Assembly: GCA_017642485.1 (NCBI GenBank)
Contig: JAGCPC010000052.1
Coordinates: forward strand, 1 to 33,060
Direction: 5' to 3'
Length of the DNA stretch: 33,060 nt
Origin: Prevotella sp.
Lineage (GTDB): Bacteria; Bacteroidota; Bacteroidia; Bacteroidales; Bacteroidaceae
In this document: positions 7,220-15,338 of the stretch, in pieces
Layout of the letters: every line of letters begins with the position of its first letter
Position numbering within the stretch: position 1 is the first letter of the stretch
Notes under the pieces: model-generated
Told to the model about the DNA's origin: nothing
What the model saw: the letters and a program-made list of their open reading frames with translations, nothing else
Databases searched by the model: none
Program-made: the position numbers and the translations under genes

Positions 7220-8142
7220 GAAAAACTCTGACACAGACAATCAAAGACACCACGAAGTCCCTTTCCTCGCCCGAGAGCGTAAAGGGACTTCTTCACCAAA
7301 AGCTCGACCATGTGCCGCTGCCCTCTAACAGCGCGCTGGAGGAAATCATACAACTGGCACGCGAGATACTCCTTCCAGGATATTTCGGACAGTGCAAGGT
7401 AGGTCAGGACACCCTCGACTACTACATCGGTGTGTCACTCGAAAATCTATATAGCAAACTGAAGAAACAAATTGTTGCAGGACTCTGTTTCGACCTCCGT
7501 AAGGAGGACGGCGAGGTGAACATCGACCCCATACGCGAAAAGGCAGCGTTTATCACCACTCTGCTCATAGAGCGCTTGCCTGGAATACGTGAGGTGCTCG
7601 CTACCGATATCGATGCAGCCTACAAGGGCGATCCCGCCGCCACATCGTTTGGCGAGATAATAGCCTGCTATCCTGTCATACGCACCCTGTGCAACTACCG
7701 CTTTGCCCATGAGCTCCACGAACTCGGCGTACCCCTCATACCACGTATGATAACTGAGATGGGACACTCTGAGACAGGTATCGACATACACCCTGCCGCC
7801 AAGATAGGCACTCATTTCACCATCGACCACGGCACTGGTGTAGTAATCGGTTCCACCTGCATCATAGGCAATCGTGTGAAACTGTATCAAGGCGTGACGC
7901 TCGGCGCACTCTCCTTCCCACTCGATAGGGATGGCAACCCCATCAAGGGCATAGCGCGCCACCCTATCATAGGCGATGACGTCGTAATCTATAGCAACGC
8001 CTCCATTCTGGGCCGCATAACCATCGGCGACCGCTCAGTCATAGGTGCCAACAAATGGATAACTGAGAATGTGGCACCTGACAGTAAGATATACACCAAC
8101 TTCCGTGGTCATCGCGGCTACGAGGATGGCACGGGGATATAA
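7216..8142 (+). CDS. cysE: Serine O-acetyltransferase
   Basis: Cytosolic enzyme that acetylates L-serine with acetyl-CoA to O-acetylserine, the CysK substrate. The 308-residue protein has a helical N-terminal half and a left-handed beta-helix C-terminal half built of hexapeptide repeats (IDIHPAAKIGTHFTIDHGTG, VVIGSTCIIGNRVKLYQGVTLG, then HPIIGDDVVIYSNASILGRITIG). The DHG motif holds the usual catalytic Asp-His pair. The extreme C-terminus reads DGTGI; a terminal isoleucine is the CysK-docking residue in known cysteine synthase complexes. It starts in a 4-bp ATGA overlap with the desulfurase gene. The long insert-like loop FPLDRDGNPIKGIARHP is typical of the EpsC-like serine acetyltransferases I recall. 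Confidence 0.93.
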   Translation: MRKTLTQTIKDTTKSLSSPESVKGLLHQKLDHVPLPSNSALEEIIQLAREILLPGYFGQCKVGQDTLDYYIGVSLENLYSKLKKQIVAGLCFDLRKEDGEVNIDPIREKAAFITTLLIERLPGIREVLATDIDAAYKGDPAATSFGEIIACYPVIRTLCNYRFAHELHELGVPLIPRMITEMGHSETGIDIHPAAKIGTHFTIDHGTGVVIGSTCIIGNRVKLYQGVTLGALSFPLDRDGNPIKGIARHPIIGDDVVIYSNASILGRITIGDRSVIGANKWITENVAPDSKIYTNFRGHRGYEDGTGI

Positions 8143-8171
8143 TAATATTCACAAAAAGGGATTAAACAAAA

Positions 8172-9344
8172 ATGAAGAAACAGACTATTGCTACTACTAC
8201 TAATTATCAGAAGCCTGATGCCTATGGGGCATTGAGCATGCCGGTATATCACTGTTGCGCCTTTGAGTTCGATACGGCAAAACACATGACCGACTCCTTC
8301 ACGGGACGCGTACCTGATCCTGAATATGTACGCGTGATGAACCCCACCGTCACCTTCTTCGAAAACCGCGTCAAGGCACTTACCGATGCCGCCAACGTCT
8401 TTGCCTTCAACTCAGGTATGGCGGCCATCACCAACGTGCTGTTGTGCTTCGTCAAGGCAGGTAAGAATATTGTCACCAGCAACCACCTCTTCGGCAATAC
8501 TGTAAGCCTTATGCGCAATACGCTGGGACCCCTCGGCATTGAGACCCGCGAGGTCAACCTGCTCGACCTTGATGCCGTCCGTGCGGCTGTTGACGACGAC
8601 ACCGCGTGCGTTTTCCTTGAAATTATCACCAACCCCCAGATGGAGGTTGCAGATCTCTCAGCCTTGGCAGAGATAGCCCATGCCAAGGGGGTGCCGCTGA
8701 TAGCTGATACCACCCTCATTCCCTTCACCGAGTTTGATGCTAAGGCGCTTGGAATTGACGCTCAGGTGGTGAGCTCCACAAAATACATCTCTGCAGGAGC
8801 TACCAGTCTCGGCGGACTGATTATCGATTATGGCACCTTCCCCGTCATCAATCGCAAGACACGTTTCGAACTGCTTTTCAATATGGGCTATTACATGACA
8901 CCTCATGCCGCCTACATGCAGACTACGGGACTTGAAAGTCTTGATGCACGCTACAAGGTGCAGTCCTCTACAGCACTCGAACTCGCCAAACGACTGCAAG
9001 GAGTGCCTCAGATAAAGCGAGTAAACTATACCGGACTGCCTGACAATCCGTTCTATGATATCTCACGTCGGCAGTTTGGCAACACCGCTGGCGCCATGCT
9101 CACCATAGACCTCGAAGACAAGCAGGCGGCAATCAGCTTCATCAATCGACTGAAGGTGATACACCGTGCCTCAAACCTTTTCGATAATAAGTCACTCGCC
9201 CTGCATCCTGCCTCCACTATCTTCGCCGCTTTCTCAGGCAGCCAGCGTAGGGCAATGGATGTCTATGACACCACCATTCGCCTCTCTATCGGACTTGAGC
9301 ACGTCGATGACCTCTATGATGACATAATACAGGCTTTGCAATAG
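8172..9344 (+). CDS. Cys/Met-metabolism PLP-dependent enzyme (O-acetylhomoserine sulfhydrylase-like)
   Basis: A 390-residue fold-type I PLP enzyme of the MetB/MetC/MetY family. Visible are the YVRVMNPT motif (52-59, PLP phosphate contact from the partner subunit), NSGMAAI (80-86), LIADTTL (176-182) with the aspartate that pairs with the PLP ring, and the PLP lysine K204 in SSTKYISAGATSLGG. The usual active-site tyrosine region reads HLFGNT, with Phe107 where many members have Tyr, which slightly favours a sulfhydrylase over a lyase. O-acetylhomoserine sulfhydrylase, methionine gamma-lyase and cystathionine gamma-synthase remain possible. Last gene of the sulfur operon, 29 bp after cysE. Its 3' end is mirrored by a fossil copy after asnB (29594-29638). 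Confidence 0.85.
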   Translation: MKKQTIATTTNYQKPDAYGALSMPVYHCCAFEFDTAKHMTDSFTGRVPDPEYVRVMNPTVTFFENRVKALTDAANVFAFNSGMAAITNVLLCFVKAGKNIVTSNHLFGNTVSLMRNTLGPLGIETREVNLLDLDAVRAAVDDDTACVFLEIITNPQMEVADLSALAEIAHAKGVPLIADTTLIPFTEFDAKALGIDAQVVSSTKYISAGATSLGGLIIDYGTFPVINRKTRFELLFNMGYYMTPHAAYMQTTGLESLDARYKVQSSTALELAKRLQGVPQIKRVNYTGLPDNPFYDISRRQFGNTAGAMLTIDLEDKQAAISFINRLKVIHRASNLFDNKSLALHPASTIFAAFSGSQRRAMDVYDTTIRLSIGLEHVDDLYDDIIQALQ

Positions 9345-9365
9345 CCTGTCTGTTCGGTGATTTTG

Positions 9366-9401
9366 AAAAAAAAGTGCACCGCAGGATTAACTGCGATGCA
9401 C
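9366..9401 (-). terminator. Rho-independent terminator for glnN, possibly shared with the convergent sulfur operon
   Basis: Arms GTGCACCGCAG (9374-9384) and CTGCGATGCAC (9391-9401) pair with one mismatch around a 6-nt loop. On the minus strand the stem is followed by eight U residues (plus-strand A run 9366-9373), so it ends the glnN transcript. There is no U run on the plus strand, but the stem could still protect the end of the sulfur-operon mRNA. Confidence 0.85.
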
Positions 9402-9430
9402 TGTGGAGAGTGTTTGTGATGTTTCTCCTC

Positions 9431-11656
9431 TTATCTTATGAACAGGAGTTCGCGATATTTAGGCAGTGGCCATAGAGCGTCATCGACTATGAGTTCGAGC
9501 TTGTCTATCTGATAGCGGATGGCATCGAGCTTAGGCTCTATGATGTCATGATAGGCTATTGCCTTCTCGTGCTCGCTCTCTATCTTGTTTGCCTTCTTGC
9601 GTGCCTCGACGAGTTCCTCCACGCCTTTCTCTATTACTGAGGTGCGCTCGGCTATCTCTTCGATGAGTTTGAGGTTGCGCTGTGAGAGTTTCTCTGCCTT
9701 GTCGCGAGGGAAGACGCGTGTCATATCCTCTACGTTGTTGAGCAGCGAGGTCTGATACTGTGTGGCAACAGGTATGATATGGTTCATGGAGAGGTCGCCC
9801 AGCACTCGTGCCTCTATCTGTATCTTCTTGGTGTAGGTCTCCCACTTCACCTCGTTGCGCGCTGCGAGTTCCTTGCGTGTCATGACGCCGAGGCTCTCAA
9901 ACATCTGGACGCTTGCCTCGTCGAGGTAACGCTCGAATATCTTAGGACAGGACTTCTCTACATCGAGTCCGCGCTTCTCAGCCTCAGCCACCCACTCGTC
10001 GCTGTAGCCGTTGCCGTCGAAACGGATAGGCTTGCAGGTCTTGATATCCTCGCGCAGTATGTCGATGATGGCATGATACTTGGCGGTGTGGCCTGTACCC
10101 TCGGCAAAGCGTGGGTCGGTGGAGTATTCAGCTATCTTTTGGTCAACACGCTTCTTGAAGTCGGCGAGAGCCTCAGCCACGGCACTGTTGAGTGCTATCA
10201 TGGCGCTGGCACAGTTAGCCTCAGAGCCTACGGCACGGAACTCGAAACGGTTGCCCGTGAAGGCGAATGGCGAGGTGCGGTTGCGGTCGGTATTGTCGAT
10301 GAGCAGTTCTGGAATCTCTGGTATATCCATCTTCATGCCCTGCTTGCCCTGCATAGAGAGGATGTCCTTCTGGTCGGCCTTCTCAATGTGGTCGAGCATT
10401 TCGGTGAGCTGCTTGCCGAGGAAGCTGGAGATGATGGCAGGAGGTGCCTCGTTGGCTCCCAGACGGTGGGCATTGGTAGCCGACATGATGCTAGCCTTGA
10501 GGAGTCCGTTGTGACGATAAACGCCCATGAGGGTCTCGACAATGAAGGTGGCGAAGCGCAGGTTCTGCTCAGGTGTCTTGCCTGGGGCATGGAGCAGTAT
10601 GCCGTTGTCAGTGTTGAGTGACCAGTTGTTGTGCTTACCAGAGCCGTTGATGCCTGCGAAAGGTTTCTCGTGGAGCAGAACGCGGAAACCGTGTTTGCGT
10701 GCCACACGCTTCATGACAGACATGAGCAGCATGTTGTGGTCAACGGCGAGGTTGGTCTCCTCATAGATAGGAGCCAGCTCAAACTGGTTAGGAGCCACCT
10801 CGTTATGGCGAGTCTTGCAAGGTATTCCGAGCTGGAGTGCCTGTATCTCGAGGTCGCGCATGAAGGCTGCCACACGCTCAGGGATAGAGCCGAAATAGTG
10901 GTCGTCCATCTGCTGGTTCTTGGCTGAGTCATGTCCCATGAGCGTTCTGCCTGTGAGCAGGAGGTCAGGACGAGCGGCATAGAGTCCCTCATCAACAAGG
11001 AAATACTCCTGTTCCCAACCCAGGTTGCTGGTGACCTTCTTCACCTCAGGGTCGAAGTAATGGCACACCTCAGTGGCAGCCACATTCACGGCATGCAGGG
11101 CGCGCAGCAGCGGAGCCTTGTAGTCGAGTGCCTCGCCAGTGTAAGAGATGAAGACGGTAGGTATGCACAGGGTGTCGTCGATGATGAAGACAGGACTGGT
11201 AGGGTCCCACGCGCTATAGCCGCGAGCCTCGAAGGTGGCACGGATGCCACCGCTTGGGAAACTGGAAGCGTCTGGCTCCTGCTGCACGAGCAGTTTGCCG
11301 CTAAACTCCTCAATCATGCCTCCCTTACCGTCATGCTCTATAAATGAGTCATGCTTCTCGGCAGTGCCCTCGGTGAGTGGCTGAAACCAGTGGGTGTAGT
11401 GGGTTACGCCCTGTTCTTTAGCCCACTGCATCATGCCAGCAGCCACGTGGTCGGCAACGTGGCGCTCAAGGCGTGCGCCATTGTCTATCACGTCGATCAT
11501 CTGCTCATAGACGTCCTTAGGCAGATACTTATACATCTTCTCGCGGTTGAACACCTTACTACCGAAATACTCGTAAGGTCTCTCACTTGGTACTTTAATC
11601 TCTAAAGGCTTCTTCTTGAAAGCCTCTCCTACTACCTGTAATCTTAGTGTTTGCAT
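9431..11656 (-). CDS. glnN: Type III glutamine synthetase
   Basis: Cytosolic ATP-dependent synthesis of glutamine from glutamate and ammonium. The 741-residue length is that of GSIII, not GSI (about 470). The ammonium/glutamate-site motif appears as INGSGKHNNWSLNTD, the ATP-site region as NRTSPFAFTGNRFEFRAVGS, and the opening EYFGSKVFNREKMYKYLPK is typical of Bacteroidota GlnN. The C-terminal part (about 620-741) is helical and charged. It is the last gene of a gltB-gltD-dapF-dapL-glnN series and is followed by a clear terminator. GSIII lacks the adenylylation site of GSI, so control is likely transcriptional or by P-II; that is inference. Only an 82-bp repeat-filled gap separates it from dapL. 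Confidence 0.96.
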   Translation of the reverse strand: MQTLRLQVVGEAFKKKPLEIKVPSERPYEYFGSKVFNREKMYKYLPKDVYEQMIDVIDNGARLERHVADHVAAGMMQWAKEQGVTHYTHWFQPLTEGTAEKHDSFIEHDGKGGMIEEFSGKLLVQQEPDASSFPSGGIRATFEARGYSAWDPTSPVFIIDDTLCIPTVFISYTGEALDYKAPLLRALHAVNVAATEVCHYFDPEVKKVTSNLGWEQEYFLVDEGLYAARPDLLLTGRTLMGHDSAKNQQMDDHYFGSIPERVAAFMRDLEIQALQLGIPCKTRHNEVAPNQFELAPIYEETNLAVDHNMLLMSVMKRVARKHGFRVLLHEKPFAGINGSGKHNNWSLNTDNGILLHAPGKTPEQNLRFATFIVETLMGVYRHNGLLKASIMSATNAHRLGANEAPPAIISSFLGKQLTEMLDHIEKADQKDILSMQGKQGMKMDIPEIPELLIDNTDRNRTSPFAFTGNRFEFRAVGSEANCASAMIALNSAVAEALADFKKRVDQKIAEYSTDPRFAEGTGHTAKYHAIIDILREDIKTCKPIRFDGNGYSDEWVAEAEKRGLDVEKSCPKIFERYLDEASVQMFESLGVMTRKELAARNEVKWETYTKKIQIEARVLGDLSMNHIIPVATQYQTSLLNNVEDMTRVFPRDKAEKLSQRNLKLIEEIAERTSVIEKGVEELVEARKKANKIESEHEKAIAYHDIIEPKLDAIRYQIDKLELIVDDALWPLPKYRELLFIR

Positions 11657-11673
11657 AACTTTTTTTCCTTTCG

Positions 11674-11736
11674 TTAAACTTTATACATTAAACTTTATAC
11701 ATTAAACTTTATACATTATACTCTATACTCTATACT
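11674..11736. repeat. 14-bp (7+7) tandem array between dapL and glnN
   Basis: Three exact copies of TTAAACTTTATACA (11674-11687, 11688-11701, 11702-11715), each a pair of related heptamers, followed by TTATACT/CTATACT-type heptamers to about 11736. It occupies most of the gap between two co-directional genes and abuts the dapL stop. Confidence 0.9.
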
Positions 11737-11738
11737 TA

Positions 11739-12977
11739 CTAACAGTATTTCGTCCATTTCTCTATTCGGCGGAGAGCCTCATCGGTGGCTTCGTGAGAGC
11801 CGAAGGCGGTGAAGCGCACATAGCCCTCGCCACTGGGACCGAAGCCTACGCCTGGCGTGCATACCACCCCTGGACCATAGAGCATCTGCTCGAAGAATTT
11901 CCATGACGAGGTGCCTTTAGGAGTCTTCATCCATACATAGGGGGCATTCTCGCCACCATACACCTCGTAGCCCAATGAGCGAAGCATGGCAAGCATGCGA
12001 CGGGCGTTGTCCATATAGTAATCTATAGTCTGCTGTATCTGCTCCTTGCCCTCAGGCGAGTAGATAGCCTCGGCAGCACGTTGTGATACGTAACTCGTGC
12101 CATTAAACTTGGTGGTCTGACGACGTAGCCACAATTTGTTGGCTGATACGCGTTTGCCATCAAGGTCGGCAAGGGTGAGGTCTTTTGGTACTATGGTATA
12201 TCCGCATCGTATGCCAGTGAAACCAGCTGTCTTGGAGAACGAGCGGAACTCAACGGCGCACTTCCTGGCTCCACGTATTTCGTATATGCTGTGAGGAATG
12301 TCAGGATCTTGTATATAAGCCTGATAGGCTGCATCAAAGAGTATCAGTGAATCATTCTTCAGCGCATAGTTTACCCACTTACGCATCTCTTCTTTGCTGA
12401 TTACCGTACCTGTAGGGTTGTTGGGGTAGCACAGATAAATAACCTCAACAGGACGACCCTCGGGTATCTGGGGCACGAAATTGTTTTCGGCCGTTATGGG
12501 CATATATGCCACGTTAGACCATCTGCCGTCACGATGCGAACCAGTTCTGCCTATCATCACGTTAGAGTCGATATATACGGGGTAGATAGGGTCTGTAACG
12601 CCGATATAGTCATCCCAGTGCAGCAGTTCCTGGAAGTTGCCCGTATCGCTCTTAGCACCATCATTGATGAACACCTCGTCGATGTCCAAACGTATGCCAC
12701 GAGGCAGAAAATCATTTTTCACTATTGCCTCACGCAGGAAGTCGTAACCCTGTTCAGGACCATATCCGCGGAAAGTCTCAGCGTGTGCCATCTCATCCAC
12801 CGCCTTGTGCATAGCCTCTGTAACAGCTGGGCACAGTGGTTGGGTAACATCGCCTATGCCCAGTGATATAACGTCGGCCTTGGGGTGAGTAACCTTGAAG
12901 GCTTTTACCCTCTTGGCTATGTCGGCAAAGAGGTAGTTCTCTTGCAAGTTAAGAAAATGTGTATTTACTAATGCCAT
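11739..12977 (-). CDS. dapL: LL-diaminopimelate aminotransferase
   Basis: PLP enzyme that converts tetrahydrodipicolinate and glutamate directly to LL-2,6-diaminopimelate, replacing the three-step succinylase or acetylase branch. The 412-residue protein begins VNTHFLNLQENYLFADIAKR and has ISLGIGDVTQPL, CYPNNPTGT (substrate/PLP site) and the PLP lysine in RSFSKTAGFTGIRCGY, all typical of DapL. It is directly upstream of glnN and 47 bp downstream of dapF, so the enzyme (which consumes glutamate) and the epimerase acting on its product sit inside the glutamate/glutamine operon. The start at 12975-12977 (MALVN) matches the family's usual N-terminus. Confidence 0.96.
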   Translation of the reverse strand: MALVNTHFLNLQENYLFADIAKRVKAFKVTHPKADVISLGIGDVTQPLCPAVTEAMHKAVDEMAHAETFRGYGPEQGYDFLREAIVKNDFLPRGIRLDIDEVFINDGAKSDTGNFQELLHWDDYIGVTDPIYPVYIDSNVMIGRTGSHRDGRWSNVAYMPITAENNFVPQIPEGRPVEVIYLCYPNNPTGTVISKEEMRKWVNYALKNDSLILFDAAYQAYIQDPDIPHSIYEIRGARKCAVEFRSFSKTAGFTGIRCGYTIVPKDLTLADLDGKRVSANKLWLRRQTTKFNGTSYVSQRAAEAIYSPEGKEQIQQTIDYYMDNARRMLAMLRSLGYEVYGGENAPYVWMKTPKGTSSWKFFEQMLYGPGVVCTPGVGFGPSGEGYVRFTAFGSHEATDEALRRIEKWTKYC

Positions 12978-12995
12978 TATTTTTTCCTTTTTTTA

Positions 12996-13022
12996 TAGTT
13001 ACTATAGATACTATAGGTACTA
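12996..13022. repeat. 9-bp tandem array TAGNTACTA between dapF and dapL
   Basis: Three 9-mers in register: TAGTTACTA, TAGATACTA, TAGGTACTA. The array fills most of the 47-bp gap and almost touches the dapF stop codon at 13025. Confidence 0.85.
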
Positions 13023-13024
13023 TA

Positions 13025-13855
13025 TTATTTTATAGTAATCTCTCCGTCAAAGACGAAGGTGGCTGGACCAGTCATATAGACGTGGTTGTCTGCCTCGCTC
13101 CATTCTATGGTGAGTGTGCCACCATCCATTATAATTGAAGACTTGCGACCTGCTCTGCCTGTCTGGGCAGCTGCCACGGCAGTGGCACATGCACCAGTAC
13201 CACATGCTTCAGTGATGCCACTGCCACGCTCCCACACCCTCACACGTATGCCCTCAGGAGTGAACTTGGCAAACTCTATGTTGCATCGCTGCGGAAACGC
13301 AGGGTGACGCTCCATCACTGGTCCTGTTTCACCCACTTGGTCAATATCGTCAGTGAATATCACGTAATGAGGGTTGCCCATGGAGACGAAGAGACCCTCT
13401 AAATCCCCCTTAAAGGGAGACTTGCCCAGCGAGGGGGCTATGTCAGCCAGAAACTGCTTAGGGTTCTTAAAAATAGGTTCGCCCATATCCACTGTGACGC
13501 TTTCTACCTTGTTGTCGGCATCTATATGCAACCTCAACACCTTAATGCCCGAAAGGGTTTGCAGCCTTATCTCAGTCTTGGTGGTCAATCCGCGCTCATA
13601 GAGATATTTGCCTATGCAACGGCTGGCATTGCCACACATCATAGCCTCGCTGCCGTCAGCATTAAATATGCGCATAGAAAAGTCGGCGAGAGGGCTTGCA
13701 CCTATCAGTACCAGTCCGTCAGAGCCAATACCCTTATGGCGATCGCTCCACCTGACGGCAAACTCCGATGGGTTAGCAATATCATTCTGCATGGCATTGA
13801 CATAGATATAGTCATTGCCACACCCGTGCATCTTTGTGAAGGTTATTTTATGCAT
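13025..13855 (-). CDS. dapF: Diaminopimelate epimerase
   Basis: Cofactor-free epimerase making meso-diaminopimelate from the LL form, for lysine and peptidoglycan. The two catalytic cysteines are in MMCGNASRC and in [12 protein letters not shown], and the N-terminal [11 protein letters not shown] signature is present. Length (276 residues) is normal. Order gltD-dapF-dapL places it just before its substrate-producing enzyme. Residues about 139-150, [12 protein letters not shown] and the bases around it, are encoded by a palindromic GC-rich element that lies in a variable loop before the conserved VSMGNPHYV motif. Confidence 0.95.
   Translation of the reverse strand: MHKITFTKMHGCGNDYIYVNAMQNDIANPSEFAVRWSDRHKGIGSDGLVLIGASPLADFSMRIFNADGSEAMMCGNASRCIGKYLYERGLTTKTEIRLQTLSGIKVLRLHIDADNKVESVTVDMGEPIFKNPKQFLADIAPSLGKSPFKGDLEGLFVSMGNPHYVIFTDDIDQVGETGPVMERHPAFPQRCNIEFAKFTPEGIRVRVWERGSGITEACGTGACATAVAAAQTGRAGRKSSIIMDGGTLTIEWSEADNHVYMTGPATFVFDGEITIK
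13405..13437. repeat. REP-like palindromic element in frame in dapF
   Basis: CCCCCTTAAAGGG at 13405-13417 is an imperfect palindrome, followed by AGACTTGCCCAGCGAGGGGG. The GC-rich block with C-run and G-run ends resembles the elements in the desulfurase and purF-like genes. It encodes the KSPFKGD region of DapF. Confidence 0.55.
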
Positions 13856-13894
13856 TCTTTCGATATTTCGGTATTACGTAATGTCGGTATGTCG

Positions 13895-15250
13895 TTATTT
13901 CGAGAGAAAGAGGTCCACCTTATCAGCCGTCTGCAGTCCGCTCGCCATGGCACGCACCACCAGACTGGCACCACTCGCGGCATCGCCACATACAAATACG
14001 TTGTCTGGATATTCGGGGTGTTCTGGTTTGAGGAAACCCATAGCCAACAGCACCAGTTCAGCCTTGATAATCTCAGGCTCCCCTTTCTCCACCATTATGG
14101 GACGTCCGCCATCGGGATTAGGCTTCCAGTCTATCTCCTGCACCTTCACACCAGTAAGCTTGCCATTCTCGCCAAGGAACTCAAGGGTGTTGATATTCCA
14201 GCGTCTGGTGCATCCTTCCTCATGTGAAGAGGTAGTCTTCAGCGTGCGTGGCCAGTTAGGCCATGGGTTCTGCGGATCTTCATGTCCCTCTACAGGACGA
14301 GGCATAATCTCTATCTGCGTTACGCTCTTACATCCCTGACGATGTGCCGTACCTATACAGTCGCTGCCAGTATCGCCGCCACCTATCACGAGCACATCCT
14401 TGCCCTTGGCGCTAACACGCTCATCATCGGAAAATTCCATGCCAGCCAGCACCCTGTTCTGCTGCGACAGCATTTCCAATGCCAGGTGTACGCCCTTCAG
14501 TTCGCGACCCTTGATATTGAGGTCTCGTGCCGTAGGGGTTCCTGTGGCTATGATGGTGGCATCGAAAGGTTTGAGGTTTGAGGTTTGAGGTTTGAGGTTT
14601 AACTCCTCATTATATCTAAACTCTATGCCTTCCTGTTCCATCATACGGATACGACGGTCGATGACGCTCTTGTTGAGTTTGAAGTTTGGAATACCATAAC
14701 GTAGCAGTCCGCCAGCCTGCTCGCTCTTCTCAAATACCGTCACGCTGTAACCCTTGCGGTTAAGGGCATAGGCGGCAGCCAGACCAGCAGGACCTGAACC
14801 AACAACAGCTACCTTCTTACCATTTCGCTCTATGTCTGTCAGCGGTTTGATGTACCCCTCACGAAAAGCACCCTCTATGATGGCGCATTCGTTTTCGCGG
14901 TTGGTGGTAGGTTCGTGGTTAAAACGGTTCAGCACACATGCCTTCTCACACAGTGCAGGACAGATGCGTCCCGTAAACTCAGGGAAGGGGTTGGTAGAGC
15001 TCAACAGTCGGAATGCTGTTTCCCATTCTCCACGATATAGTGCATCATTCCATTCAGGAGCCTTATTGCCCAGTGGGCAAGCCCAATGGCAGAATGGCAC
15101 ACCACAATCCATGCAACGTGAAGCCTGCAGGCGGCGCTCGCGTGAGCTGAGTGTCTGAGCCACCTCACTAAAATCATGTATCCTGTCCTGTATAGGACGG
15201 TAGCCCGCCTCTTGGCGGTGTATATCTATGAAAGCTTTTTGATTTCCCAT
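13895..15250 (-). CDS. gltD: Glutamate synthase (NADPH-type) small subunit
   Basis: FAD and iron-sulfur subunit that passes electrons from NAD(P)H to GltB. The N-terminal cysteine clusters ASRCMDCGVPFCHWACPLGN and CPALCEKACVLN bind 4Fe-4S centres, GSGPAGLAAAYAL is the FAD dinucleotide fold, and VIGGGDTGSDCIG is the NAD(P)H fold. The C-terminal VFVCGDAASGASLVVRAMASG is the usual FAD motif. Length is 451 residues. A heptamer array is translated in frame at residues about 216-228 (LKPQTSNLKP), between the two nucleotide-binding domains. It lies 85 bp downstream of gltB, and the gap is filled with heptamer and octamer repeats. Confidence 0.95.
   Translation of the reverse strand: MGNQKAFIDIHRQEAGYRPIQDRIHDFSEVAQTLSSRERRLQASRCMDCGVPFCHWACPLGNKAPEWNDALYRGEWETAFRLLSSTNPFPEFTGRICPALCEKACVLNRFNHEPTTNRENECAIIEGAFREGYIKPLTDIERNGKKVAVVGSGPAGLAAAYALNRKGYSVTVFEKSEQAGGLLRYGIPNFKLNKSVIDRRIRMMEQEGIEFRYNEELNLKPQTSNLKPFDATIIATGTPTARDLNIKGRELKGVHLALEMLSQQNRVLAGMEFSDDERVSAKGKDVLVIGGGDTGSDCIGTAHRQGCKSVTQIEIMPRPVEGHEDPQNPWPNWPRTLKTTSSHEEGCTRRWNINTLEFLGENGKLTGVKVQEIDWKPNPDGGRPIMVEKGEPEIIKAELVLLAMGFLKPEHPEYPDNVFVCGDAASGASLVVRAMASGLQTADKVDLFLSK
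14568..14602. repeat. Heptamer array GGTTTGA x4 in frame inside gltD
   Basis: Four exact GGTTTGA units (14568-14595) and a fifth variant GGTTTAA. On the coding strand three units make seven codons, so the peptide shows a seven-residue period (LKPQTSN). It is placed in a loop between domains. Confidence 0.9.
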
Positions 15251-15258
15251 CTTTTATT

Positions 15259-15338
15259 AATTGATAATTGACAATTGAAAATTGAGAATTGAAAATTATG
15301 ATTACCAATTCGTTAATTCGTCAATTTGTGAATTATTA
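15259..15338. repeat. Heptamer then octamer arrays with AATT core, gltB to gltD
   Basis: Six 7-mers in register, AATTGAT, AATTGAC, AATTGAA, AATTGAG, AATTGAA, AATTATG (15259-15300), then octamers AATTCGTT, AATTCGTC, AATTTGTG, AATTATTA (15307-15338). The last unit contains the gltB stop codon (15336-15338). The AATT core stays while the period changes from 7 to 8. Confidence 0.88.

Noticed and set aside
9779..10621. Long antisense open frame (280 codons) within glnN
   Set aside because: It is fully inside the well-supported glnN gene, has no family motifs, and mirrors glnN codon bias.
14568..14602. Heptamer array in gltD as a phase-variation switch
   Set aside because: Gain or loss of one 7-bp unit would shift the frame of an important enzyme; only changes in threes are tolerated, so on-off switching looks unlikely without evidence from strains.
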